Below, piece after piece: positions 25,156-32,948 of a stretch of 35,898 bases of DNA; position 1 is the first letter of the stretch, and every line of letters begins with the position of its first letter. The notes beneath the pieces are model-generated. The model searched no databases and had not been told where the DNA came from. It saw only the letters and a program-made list of their open reading frames with translations. The DNA lies in assembly GCA_945898055.1 (NCBI GenBank), contig CAMDGV010000043.1, positions 1 to 35,898 of the forward strand, in the 5' to 3' direction. Made by a program: the position numbers and the translations under genes. Source of the stretch: Akkermansia muciniphila. Its GTDB lineage: Bacteria > Verrucomicrobiota > Verrucomicrobiia > Limisphaerales > UBA9464.

Positions 25156-25869
25156 TCAGCCTCCAGGGCGGATGACCAACTCCTCAATCACCGCCCGACG
25201 AGGTAATTGCACCGCGAGCATCACACAAGCTGCGATATCTTCCGGTTGCATCATCCGCGCTCGTGCCGCGGCATCAGGCACAATGGGCCGTTTGGTCAGA
25301 ATAGGAGTGTCGATGTCACCTGGGAAAATGCCAATCGCGCGAATACCTCTCGGGCGTTCCTCGGCATTGATCGCTTGCGTAAGCCCGGCCATTCCAAACT
25401 TCGAGATCACATAACCGGGGCCAGCCTTGGGGGAAGCTTGTTTTCCGGCATCTGAAATAATGTTCACGATCGTTCCGGAACCACGTTCTCGCATACCTGG
25501 AAGAACCGCTTGGACGCAATAATAAGCTCCATCGAGGTTAGCCCCCATCATGGCTCGGTAATCGTCCAATGACAGAACTTCAAGAGAACGTTGGGGCACA
25601 TTGGTCCCAGCAGCATTCACCAGCACCTCCACCCCTCCGATTAATTCCCGAATTCGAGCCATTACTTCGGTGACTTGATTTCCATCGGCGACATCGCAAA
25701 CCCACGGATGAATGCTCGTCTGAACCTCGCCGGCTAAGATTCGGGTTTCTTCCAAGGCCGCAGCGCGGCGCCCCAAAATCGCCACCTGCCAACCCTGCGC
25801 AGCTAAAGCTATTGCCACCGCGCGCCCCACACCCGATCCTCCCCCTGTCACAATTGCGTTTTTGTTCAT
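25156..25869 (-). CDS. SDR-family oxidoreductase
   Basis: The 237-residue short-chain dehydrogenase/reductase has the nucleotide-binding VTGGGSGVGRAVAIALA at residues 7-23, the NAAGTNVP segment (NNAG variant), the catalytic IISDAGKQ Ser region and YVISKFGMAGL with the catalytic Tyr-X3-Lys. VLGRR near residue 33 points to NADP(H). The substrate cannot be read from the sequence; 3-ketoacyl-ACP reductase-like and sugar/polyol oxidoreductases are both possible. The gene ends 88 bases before the ATG of the second PVC dehydrogenase on the same strand and is divergent from yggS, with 134 bases in between. It may share transcription with the dehydrogenase. Confidence 0.88.
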   Translation of the reverse strand: MNKNAIVTGGGSGVGRAVAIALAAQGWQVAILGRRAAALEETRILAGEVQTSIHPWVCDVADGNQVTEVMARIRELIGGVEVLVNAAGTNVPQRSLEVLSLDDYRAMMGANLDGAYYCVQAVLPGMRERGSGTIVNIISDAGKQASPKAGPGYVISKFGMAGLTQAINAEERPRGIRAIGIFPGDIDTPILTKRPIVPDAAARARMMQPEDIAACVMLAVQLPRRAVIEELVIRPGG

Positions 25870-26003
25870 CGGCCATAGCTTAGCTCAAACTGAGGGGACA
25901 GTGCGAGTCAGACTGCCGAGAACTGCATCTTCTCTCCGGTGCATCGGCAACCCTGCCTCACTTCCCAGTTTCCCTTCAGGCTAAACCACTCTAATCTCGA
26001 ACA

Positions 26004-26705
26004 ATGTCTGAAATCGGCTCGAACTTACTGCGTCTCCAAGACCGCATCGCGGCCACCTGCTCAAGGGTCGATCGGACCACGGCTTCGGTCACGCTGATGG
26101 CGGTCAGTAAAAATCAACCTCCAGAACGTATTACGGAAGCCGCTGCCCTCGGCCTGACTGTCTTTGGCGAAAATCGAATTCAAGAAGCGCGCGCTAAAAT
26201 TCACCTCTGCCCCAGTCACCTTCAATGGCAATTCATTGGGCATCTTCAATCTAACAAAGCGCGTGACGCCGTCTCCTTATTTCACACCGTCCAAGGCATC
26301 GATAGTGCCACTCTGGCCAGCGAAATCCAAAAGCATGCGGAAAAACAGTCTCGGCGGATGCGGGTTCTTCTCGAAGTGAACGTCGCCGGTGAAGCCTCTA
26401 AGTTCGGCTGGAATCCAGAACGTCTTCTTTCTGAAATCAGTACACTCCAGATCTTAGATCGACTTGAGATACAGGGCCTAATGACCATCGCCCCTTACTG
26501 TGCGGATCCAGAACGGGTCCGCCCATTTTTTCGACGTCTTCGCGAACTTCGAGATCGGTGTGCTGAACACTTGGATCGCCCTCTGCCCATTCTAAGTATG
26601 GGCATGAGCGGCGATATGGAAATCGCTATTGAAGAAGGCTCGACTCTGGTCCGAATTGGAACAGCTCTTTTCGGGAATCGTCCACCCATCGTGCTCAGCG
26701 AATGA
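26004..26705 (+). CDS. YggS/PLPBP-family pyridoxal phosphate homeostasis protein
   Basis: The 233-residue protein is the single-domain alanine-racemase-like YggS/PROSC family. It has AVSKNQPPE near residue 34 (the PLP-binding Lys in VSK), FGENRIQEA, WQFIGHLQSNKAR, VLLEVNVAGEASKFGW, GLMTIAPY and MGMSGDMEIAIEEGSTLVRIG at the C-terminus. It binds PLP and balances the pool of free PLP rather than acting as a racemase. The end overlaps the start of panB by four bases (ATGA), so the two are translationally coupled. The pairing with pantothenate synthesis is plausible because disturbed PLP homeostasis affects coenzyme A metabolism in bacteria. Confidence 0.9.
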   Translation: MSEIGSNLLRLQDRIAATCSRVDRTTASVTLMAVSKNQPPERITEAAALGLTVFGENRIQEARAKIHLCPSHLQWQFIGHLQSNKARDAVSLFHTVQGIDSATLASEIQKHAEKQSRRMRVLLEVNVAGEASKFGWNPERLLSEISTLQILDRLEIQGLMTIAPYCADPERVRPFFRRLRELRDRCAEHLDRPLPILSMGMSGDMEIAIEEGSTLVRIGTALFGNRPPIVLSE

Positions 26706-27547
26706 ATCCAATCCCCTCTTCGGTGACTGAGACTGTTTTCTGTTCATTAACCGATCTCTCCAGCCAGAATCAGCGGGTGGACCACAAAGTTACCATCGAT
26801 ACGGTGCTCTCTTGGAAAGGATGCCGCCGCTTCGGAGCACTCACCGCTTACGATTATCCCAGCGCTCGCTTGTTGGATGAGGCCGGCGTCCCAATTCTGC
26901 TCGTCGGCGACTCCCTCGGGATGGTGGTCCTTGGCCATCCAGATACCACCCATGTAACACTCGATGATATTTTACATCATCTGCGTGCGGTTGTGCGAGC
27001 CCGCCCTCGGGCCTTGGTGGGAGCCGATATGCCCTATGGCACTTATAAAACTCCCTCAACGGCTCTCGCCACCGCACAGTGCCTAGTCAATGCCGGAGCC
27101 GAGTACGTCAAGGCTGAAGGTGGGACCGAAATTCTTCCACAGATTCAAGCCATTATCGGCGCGGGAATTCCGTTCATGGGGCATCTCGGTATGCTGCCTC
27201 AGCATATCCTTGAGGAAGGGGGCCGTTACCGAATCAAGGGACGCGACGATGCGGGGCATCAACAGCTTTTGCTCGACGGACGCGCGCTTGAGTCCGCCGG
27301 TGCTTTTGCTTGTGTGCTTGAGTTGGTGACACCTCCAGTGGCCGCCGAACTAACCGCTCATTGTCGCCAAATGCTCACCCTTGGAATTGGAAGCGGCTCA
27401 GCATGTGACGCTCAAATCTTGGTGACTCACGATTTGACTGGGGCTTTTCCGTGGTTCACACCGAAGTTTGCTACCCCTCTAGCGCGCACCGGAGAAAGTG
27501 TGCGCTCCGCAGCACTTCAATGGCTCAAGGCTGTGGGCGAGCAGTGA
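26702..27547 (+). CDS. panB: 3-methyl-2-oxobutanoate hydroxymethyltransferase (ketopantoate)
   Basis: The 281-residue enzyme transfers a hydroxymethyl group from methylene-tetrahydrofolate to 3-methyl-2-oxobutanoate, the first step of pantothenate synthesis. The conserved blocks are present: LTAYDYPSARLLDEAG, VGDSLGMVVLGHPDT, DMPYGTYKT, VKAEGG, FMGHLGMLPQH (usual GHIGLTPQ), CVLELVTPPVAAEL and ILVTHDLTGAF. The N-terminal 28 residues before VTIDTVLSWKG are longer than usual; a later start cannot be excluded. The end runs 23 bases into the convergent beta-helix gene. Other pantothenate genes are not in the window. Confidence 0.93.
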   Translation: MNPIPSSVTETVFCSLTDLSSQNQRVDHKVTIDTVLSWKGCRRFGALTAYDYPSARLLDEAGVPILLVGDSLGMVVLGHPDTTHVTLDDILHHLRAVVRARPRALVGADMPYGTYKTPSTALATAQCLVNAGAEYVKAEGGTEILPQIQAIIGAGIPFMGHLGMLPQHILEEGGRYRIKGRDDAGHQQLLLDGRALESAGAFACVLELVTPPVAAELTAHCRQMLTLGIGSGSACDAQILVTHDLTGAFPWFTPKFATPLARTGESVRSAALQWLKAVGEQ

Positions 27548-29405
27548 AGAAAGGGAGCAAGATTCCGCTCAAACGCTCGGGAAGAGGTAAGGTGCCTTTG
27601 GTTGGGATGCTATAAAGTCTCAAAGTCTTACCTCCGCGAACCTCAGTCACGATGGTCTGAAATGGCTGCCCGCTAAAAGAATCTTCGGCTAGGTGAAAGG
27701 TCGCCTCCGAATCATCCACAAAAAACATCGGATCCCGTTTCCAACCGCCTGTCGAAAGGCACACCCCCCCCAAAACTTCAGTACGCCCTCCCCCGACGGT
27801 CCGTACCACTGAGCCTCCCTTTTCTGTGGTCAAGCCCATCACCCACACTGTCGCATTCGTGTTGAGAATTTTCGTTCCTTCAAAGTCGATGTGCAGTTGG
27901 CGAACAAAGACGCGTTGACGCTCAAAGACCCAAGGTCCTAGGGAGCTGACATTCTCCAAAAACAAATCGCCGCTTCCCGGCCGTGATCCTCCCTGGACCC
28001 CAGCACAATCGCGAATGACCAAGGTCCGCTGGCTGATCATTTCAAATAAAGCGGCTCCTTTTTTGCCACCGATATCCAATCGCTCAAAGAGAACAGTCTC
28101 CGCTTTTCCGTCTTCGATGCGGAAGGCCGGTGTCCCAACGCTTTGGTTCAAAACTAATCGTGCTTCGCATCCAATCACTCTGCGAACCTCTCCCCGTAAA
28201 GTAATCGTCCGTTCAATCGTCCAAGTCCCATTGGGAAAATAAAGCGTTTGTGCCCCAGAATTAACCGCGCGCTGCACGGCCTCGGAACAGTCTACCCCCG
28301 GTTTACCTCCAAACAAATGAGGGCCAGACCAAGCAGTCGGTGGATCCCATGGAACAAGCGGGGTCTCTAAGATCGGTAATTTCAAAGAATTGGTCACCGA
28401 AGGAAACAAAGCGAAGGGGTTATGGGAGAGGAACTCCACGATGTCTCGACTCTCAGGCGACAACTTATTTCCCGCCCGATTCTCCACCCCGTTTGTGTAC
28501 CCTGGAAAAGTGACGGCTCGCACAAAAAGCCCCCCTCGATTCAGTACGGCAGCCTCCTGACGCCGCTTGGAAGGGCGCCCCGTCAAAGTCGAATCAATTA
28601 AGGTCGTATAACTGAATGCCCCGTTATTCTCCAATGCTGGCACAGAATTGGTACCCGAAAGGTGCCGCAGATGGATCACCTGACCTCCATTACGAAAGCC
28701 AACGATGCGTTGATGGTTCAGTTGGATATTTTCAAAAGTTTGACCATAACGAGTCCCAGACGATTTGACGCCAAAGTCGAATCCTGAGATCCGAATCCCA
28801 GAGAAAAAAGCGGGCCCATTGTGCTCGGTAAACGCTAGATCTAAACCACTGACCCCGACCCCATCGCCACCGGCAATGATATCAACGTCCCTCATCCCTC
28901 CCTGTGAATTCGAATGAAAACAAACTCCAATGGTTCTCGGATTTCCAATCCCAGTGTGGACGGTGAGATTTCTGATCGAGTTCCGTGGCCGAATCCCCTC
29001 AGAATCCCCAGTCCAAATCATCGGTCGCGGCTTGCTTGATCCTGAATAATTAGGTGAATAATCCGCCAATCTAATCTGGGTACCGTCCCGACTTTGGCCC
29101 TGCAAAATCGTGTTCCTTTGCTGAAACATCTGGTCTGCGCCACTCGGCCAAAGGAGAGGGGCAGAAATCAGGTAGGTTCCGTTGGGAAGGAATATAATCG
29201 TGTTGGAATTTCCGTGTTCAAGCAACGCCTGCTGAAGGGCTGCAGTGTCATCCGATTTCCCGTTTCCCTTCGCCCAATACGGAGACTTTGTCACGTCAAT
29301 CACCCCAGAATCATTGGGAAAAACCTCCTCCTCAGCCCTAACCAGCCCAGAGACTGAAATCAGCAGGATCCCACTAATAAATCGAACCAGAAAAGGTACG
29401 GTCAC
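27525..29405 (-). CDS. Exported right-handed beta-helix protein (pectate-lyase-superfamily type)
   Basis: The 626-residue protein starts at a GTG and has a signal peptide (FLVRFISGILLISVSGLVRA). After DVTKSPYWAKGNGKSDDTAA (the GDGxxDDTxAIQ signature of pectate_lyase_3/GH55-like folds) come LQQALLEHG and FLPNGTYLIS, typical of the N-terminal beta-helix start. A second helix-start-like block, GVDCSEAVQRAVNSG followed by LYFPNGTWTIERTITLRG, occurs around residue 375-410, so two beta-helix units are likely, as in GH55-like or phage-tail-type enzymes. Substrate unknown; carbohydrate lyase or glycosidase activity is inferred. It is convergent with panB (overlap 23 bases) and divergent from the exosortase operon by 196 bases. 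Confidence 0.75.
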   Translation of the reverse strand: MTVPFLVRFISGILLISVSGLVRAEEEVFPNDSGVIDVTKSPYWAKGNGKSDDTAALQQALLEHGNSNTIIFLPNGTYLISAPLLWPSGADQMFQQRNTILQGQSRDGTQIRLADYSPNYSGSSKPRPMIWTGDSEGIRPRNSIRNLTVHTGIGNPRTIGVCFHSNSQGGMRDVDIIAGGDGVGVSGLDLAFTEHNGPAFFSGIRISGFDFGVKSSGTRYGQTFENIQLNHQRIVGFRNGGQVIHLRHLSGTNSVPALENNGAFSYTTLIDSTLTGRPSKRRQEAAVLNRGGLFVRAVTFPGYTNGVENRAGNKLSPESRDIVEFLSHNPFALFPSVTNSLKLPILETPLVPWDPPTAWSGPHLFGGKPGVDCSEAVQRAVNSGAQTLYFPNGTWTIERTITLRGEVRRVIGCEARLVLNQSVGTPAFRIEDGKAETVLFERLDIGGKKGAALFEMISQRTLVIRDCAGVQGGSRPGSGDLFLENVSSLGPWVFERQRVFVRQLHIDFEGTKILNTNATVWVMGLTTEKGGSVVRTVGGGRTEVLGGVCLSTGGWKRDPMFFVDDSEATFHLAEDSFSGQPFQTIVTEVRGGKTLRLYSIPTKGTLPLPERLSGILLPFFTARPQP

Positions 29406-29601
29406 TGGGAAACCTTAGCAGCGACTAGAAAAAAAGGGAGCTAGTAGTTTAGCCACATCTGCCATCGATACCGCCCCGCGATGCAAAGTTTATCACCAGA
29501 AATAGGGTTCGTCTGTTCGCTCTTTCCCAGACTTCATCTTGCACCAGAGAAGCTCAAGCCGTTAACCTTTCAAAGAACGCAACGCTCTCCGTCTCTCCGT
29601 C

Positions 29602-30576
29602 ATGGTTCAAGAACTCCGCTCTCTCTGGAACAGCTTCCCTCACCGGCTGCCGTTTATTATCCTGCTGACCGCATGGTTGGCTCTTTTTCACTTCATCGGT
29701 AATTCAACGCTGGGCTACATTCCGACTGAATCTATTTTTGGTTGGCTTCAGGCCGTCTACGACGGCGGAGCTAAACTGGGGCGCGATGATGAATTAGGGG
29801 TTATTGTTCCTTGGTTGGTGGGCGCGATTCTCATCATTCGGCGCGAGGAATTAACCCAAATTCCGAAGTCACCGTGGGCCCCAGCTCTTTTAATTGTCAT
29901 CGCTGGCCTCTTACTTCATCTCGCGGGTTACACCATTCAACAAACTCGCCTCGGAGTTACTGGCTGCATTATCGGACTTTTCGGTATCACCGGCCTGCTC
30001 TGGGGTCGCCACTGGATGAAAGCCTTCGCTTTCCCCTACTTTCTTCTCTTTTTCTGTATTCCGATCTCCATTTTCTTGGATAGCCTGACGCACGGTCTTC
30101 GGTTGCTTAGCACCTCGCTGTCCACCGGTTTTTGTGAGTGGGTTCTTAATATCAACCTCATTCAATCGGGTACCCAAGTCGTTCACCGAGCCACTGCCAA
30201 CGCACCTGCTTTCAGCTTCGATGTCGCTCCAGCTTGCAGCGGAATCCGCAGTGCCACCGTTGTTCTTCTGCTCACTGTCACTTTTTCTTTCCTGCAATTT
30301 AAGGGCTGGGGCCGCCGATTGCTCCTGATTTTCCTGAGTCCTGTCTTCGCTGTTTTAGCCAATGTGATCCGCTTAATTATTGTCTTTGCCGTGGCCGAGG
30401 CCGCCGGTCAGGCCGCCGGTCAAGCTGTGGAAAACAAATTTGGATTCGTTACCTTCCTCATCGCTCTCTCCTGCGTCTTCTTAACGGCACGTCTCATCCG
30501 TGAATCTGAACCGCCAAAACCTTTGACCACCACGGGTACCACTCCCAACGAGGTAAATCTTGATCTAATTCCATGA
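29602..30576 (+). CDS. Exosortase-family membrane protein with atypical catalytic site
   Basis: The 324-residue protein is an exosortase/archaeosortase family membrane enzyme with about eight membrane helices. The catalytic Cys is C212 in APACSGIRS and the Arg is R257 in NVIRL, with the preceding FCIPISIFLD helix as usual. In exosortases the third residue is normally His in a V-H-D-x-x-G segment after the R helix. Here the aligned sequence is GQAVENKFGF, placing Glu at 277. A 12-base tandem duplication in the DNA (30401-30424) encodes AAGQAAGQ just before. The protein starts a five-gene operon; its stop overlaps the next ATG. It would process or anchor proteins with a C-terminal sorting signal, or act in polysaccharide export, but no PEP-CTERM-type substrate is encoded in this window. 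Confidence 0.85.
   Translation: MVQELRSLWNSFPHRLPFIILLTAWLALFHFIGNSTLGYIPTESIFGWLQAVYDGGAKLGRDDELGVIVPWLVGAILIIRREELTQIPKSPWAPALLIVIAGLLLHLAGYTIQQTRLGVTGCIIGLFGITGLLWGRHWMKAFAFPYFLLFFCIPISIFLDSLTHGLRLLSTSLSTGFCEWVLNINLIQSGTQVVHRATANAPAFSFDVAPACSGIRSATVVLLLTVTFSFLQFKGWGRRLLLIFLSPVFAVLANVIRLIIVFAVAEAAGQAAGQAVENKFGFVTFLIALSCVFLTARLIRESEPPKPLTTTGTTPNEVNLDLIP
30401..30424 (+). repeat. 12-base tandem duplication in the exosortase gene
   Basis: The unit GCCGCCGGTCAG occurs twice (second copy ends in A). It encodes AAGQ twice, next to the position where the family has its third catalytic residue. It keeps the frame, so it adds four residues or replaces an older sequence. Confidence 0.7.
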
Positions 30577-31319
30577 ACTCGACTGTCCTCGCTCTCACCC
30601 TCGCCACTTTAGCTCTGATTGGCAGTACTGCTGGATCTCTTCAATGGCTCAAAGGCCGGGTCAAAATGGGGAACCCTGGCGTTCGGGTGGGCCCAGTCCC
30701 TGTGGTGAGCGATGCCGGTCGATTGGCTGCCACTCATTCCGTTCTGCTCCCCTCAGATATTTCTGGCTTCCAGTCCCGCGTAGAAACAATCGGCGAACTC
30801 GAACTTACTTTTCTCCCTCCCGACACGACTTTCGGCAAACGAGTCTACGCCAGTAGTGATGGTCTCCCCTCTGCAACCGCCACGGTGGTTCTAATGGGAT
30901 CCGACCGCACCAGTATTCATCGCCCAGAATACTGCATGACGGGTGCCGGTTGGCAGATTTTCAAACAAACCGTCCAGACGATTTCAGTGCCCTCCGATCC
31001 CTCATTCCATCTCGATGTTCAACGGTTCGATATGACCCAAGAATTCGAAGTTAACGACGGTCAGAAAAGACGAGTCACTGGGATTTTCCTCTTTTGGTTT
31101 GTGGCCGATGGAATGCGGACTTCGAGTCATTCAGATCGCCAATGGTGGGGAATCCGTGAGGTCCTCTTTCAGGGGCGCAATCCTCGTTGGGCTTATATTT
31201 CTTTTTTTTCGATCTGCGAACCTGGAGCAGAAGAGGCTACCTTTCAGCGACTCGCTCGGCTCGTGGGGGTTGCTGCGCCTCAAATTGAACGTGATCCCAC
31301 CGCCGCCACCCCTCAGTAA
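30573..31319 (+). CDS. EpsI-like (DUF3485) exosortase-associated protein
   Basis: The 248-residue protein has an N-terminal membrane anchor or signal (VLALTLATLALIGSTAGSL). Its EpsI/DUF3485 domain carries the signature SIHRPEYCMTGAGW (114-127), the family's HxPxxCxxGxGW pattern. In EpsH/EpsI systems this protein accompanies the exosortase and polysaccharide export; its biochemical role is not established. Here it begins in a 4-base overlap with the exosortase stop and ends 11 bases before the permease gene, placing it between a sortase-like enzyme and an MCE-type ABC transporter. Confidence 0.85.
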   Translation: MNSTVLALTLATLALIGSTAGSLQWLKGRVKMGNPGVRVGPVPVVSDAGRLAATHSVLLPSDISGFQSRVETIGELELTFLPPDTTFGKRVYASSDGLPSATATVVLMGSDRTSIHRPEYCMTGAGWQIFKQTVQTISVPSDPSFHLDVQRFDMTQEFEVNDGQKRRVTGIFLFWFVADGMRTSSHSDRQWWGIREVLFQGRNPRWAYISFFSICEPGAEEATFQRLARLVGVAAPQIERDPTAATPQ

Positions 31320-31330
31320 CCCTTTATCTC

Positions 31331-32170
31331 TTGCCCACCGTGGACCCTCTTACCTCCACGTTTAATCGAGCTGAAGTCCGCAAGCTCGGTCTTCGCTTCG
31401 CTCCAGCTCTCATCGAAACAATCGAGACGGTTACTCATCTCGCGGCTTTTACTCTCATTACTCTGGCCACCGGTTGGACTCGTTTCGGACAAAATTCACG
31501 GGTGATTCGGCCACGCACTCTGCACGAAATCTATCGCTCCGGGGTTCAACTTCTTCCGATTGTCGGCTTCCTTGGCATCGCTCTCGGGGTGGTTTTCGTC
31601 GGCCAAACTCTCGCTCTGATGCAACAGGTCGGGGCTTCAGGTTTCAGTGGCACACTCATCGTCACGGTCTTTATTCGTGAACTCGCTCCTTTGACCGCCG
31701 GTCTCGTCGTGCTGGCTCGGGTTGGCACTGCCACAGTCATCGAATTAGGGACCGCTCGGGCTCTCGGTGAGGTCGAAGCTCTCGAAGCTCTCGGTGTCGA
31801 CCCAATTCATTATCTCGTCCTTCCACGGGTGGTCGGTTTTACAACCTCAGTCCTTTGCCTGTCGCTTTATCTCATCCTCCTCACTCTCACCAGCGGTTAT
31901 GCCTTTGCCTTCACTCGGGGCCTCAAAATATCTCCAACTGAATTCTTTGGCTCCATTGCGCTCGCTCTGAGTTGGCTCGACTTCCCGGTGCTCTTGGCCA
32001 AAACAACGAGCTTCGGAGCCGTTATCGGTCTCATTATCTGCTACCATGGACTGGCCCGCCCTCTCGCCCTCGATGAAGTCGGCCAAGCCACCACTCGTAC
32101 CGTTGGGCATTGTGTTATCGCTTGCCTCCTCCTCGATGCTCTGTTCATCGCTCTCTACCTCTTTTTGTGA
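31331..32170 (+). CDS. MlaE-type ABC transporter permease (MCE system)
   Basis: The 279-residue protein has the MlaE permease family features: FLGIALGVVFVGQTL, FIRELAPLTAGLVVLARVGT (the conserved ELGPLxxGLLxAGRxG region), LGEVEALEALGVDPIHYLVL (usual ExDALxVMGxxPxxxL), and PRVVGFTTSVLCL. It spans the inner membrane with about five to six helices and forms the channel of an MCE lipid transporter with the following ATPase and MlaD-like proteins. A TTG start is used at 31331; a GTG nine bases later is an alternative. It ends with a TGA that overlaps the GTG of the ATPase gene. Confidence 0.88.
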   Translation: MPTVDPLTSTFNRAEVRKLGLRFAPALIETIETVTHLAAFTLITLATGWTRFGQNSRVIRPRTLHEIYRSGVQLLPIVGFLGIALGVVFVGQTLALMQQVGASGFSGTLIVTVFIRELAPLTAGLVVLARVGTATVIELGTARALGEVEALEALGVDPIHYLVLPRVVGFTTSVLCLSLYLILLTLTSGYAFAFTRGLKISPTEFFGSIALALSWLDFPVLLAKTTSFGAVIGLIICYHGLARPLALDEVGQATTRTVGHCVIACLLLDALFIALYLFL

Positions 32171-32946
32171 GCACTCTCCCTATTATTACTTTGGATGGAG
32201 TTCGGATCTTGCATCCGCACAATCCTAAGACCTCTCTTCTCAATGATGTCTCTTGGCAGGTCGAGGCCGGCTCGTTTTGGGTGGTGGCCGGCCTGCAGGG
32301 CTCTGGCAAATCCGCTCTGCTCGAAACCATCGCCGGGATTCGACCGCAAGCCTCTGGTTCAGTTCAGCTCTTTGGCGAAACAATCCCGGTCCGATCCGAC
32401 GACGCCCTTGCTCTCACCGAAATACGTCGTCGCATGGGCCTTCTCTTTAAGGGGAATGGGCGTTTGTTTCCGTCGCTCAGTGTTCTGGAAAATTTGGCTC
32501 TCCCTCGATGCTATCACCGCAATGAAACTCTCTCCGAGGCCGCCTCTGATCTCGCTCCGCTCATTGACTATCTCGAACTCGACGGACTCCTCGAGCAAAT
32601 CCCCAGTCATCTCGGATCCTCGTGGTCCCGTCGGGTCGCTCTCGGTCGCGCACTCGCTCAACAACCCGAACTGATTCTTCTCGATAACCCTCTCTCGGGA
32701 CTCGACACAACTCAGCTGCGCTGGTGGCGTAATTTTCTCCGCGACGCCAGTCGCGGCCACCCCGCCTTGGGCGGGCACCCTCTCACTCTGGTAATTACTA
32801 CCGATGAACTGACCCCTCTTCTCCCTTTGGGACATCAGTTTGCCCTGACCCACGCCGGTCGCTGGACGGTTCTTGGAGATAGGGCCTCTGTCCATACCGC
32901 CCGTAGCCAAGAGGGTGTTCGGGAAATCCTCGGAGAAATTCACTGA
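32167..32946 (+). CDS. MlaF-type ABC ATPase with degenerate catalytic motifs
   Basis: The GTG start at 32167 overlaps the permease stop (GTGA), giving 259 residues; an earlier start at 32110 would run inside the permease gene. Walker A is GLQGSGKS at 42-49, and the Walker B Asp is D173 in LILLDNPLSGLD, with an intact D-loop. The other elements differ from canonical ABC ATPases: the Q-loop Gln is replaced by Lys95 (GLLFKGNGRLF), the signature LSGG(Q/M) reads SSWSRR (151-156), the catalytic Glu after Walker B is Asn174, and the H-loop His is Thr212 (VITTDE). It is the expected ATPase of the permease, but hydrolysis may be slow or need a partner. The alignment is by eye. Confidence 0.82.
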   Translation: MSTLPIITLDGVRILHPHNPKTSLLNDVSWQVEAGSFWVVAGLQGSGKSALLETIAGIRPQASGSVQLFGETIPVRSDDALALTEIRRRMGLLFKGNGRLFPSLSVLENLALPRCYHRNETLSEAASDLAPLIDYLELDGLLEQIPSHLGSSWSRRVALGRALAQQPELILLDNPLSGLDTTQLRWWRNFLRDASRGHPALGGHPLTLVITTDELTPLLPLGHQFALTHAGRWTVLGDRASVHTARSQEGVREILGEIH

Positions 32947-32948
32947 TT

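Noticed and set aside
32359-32943. 194-codon minus-strand ORF opposite the MlaF-type gene
   Set aside because: Shadow of the ATPase gene, whose motifs and operon position are clear.
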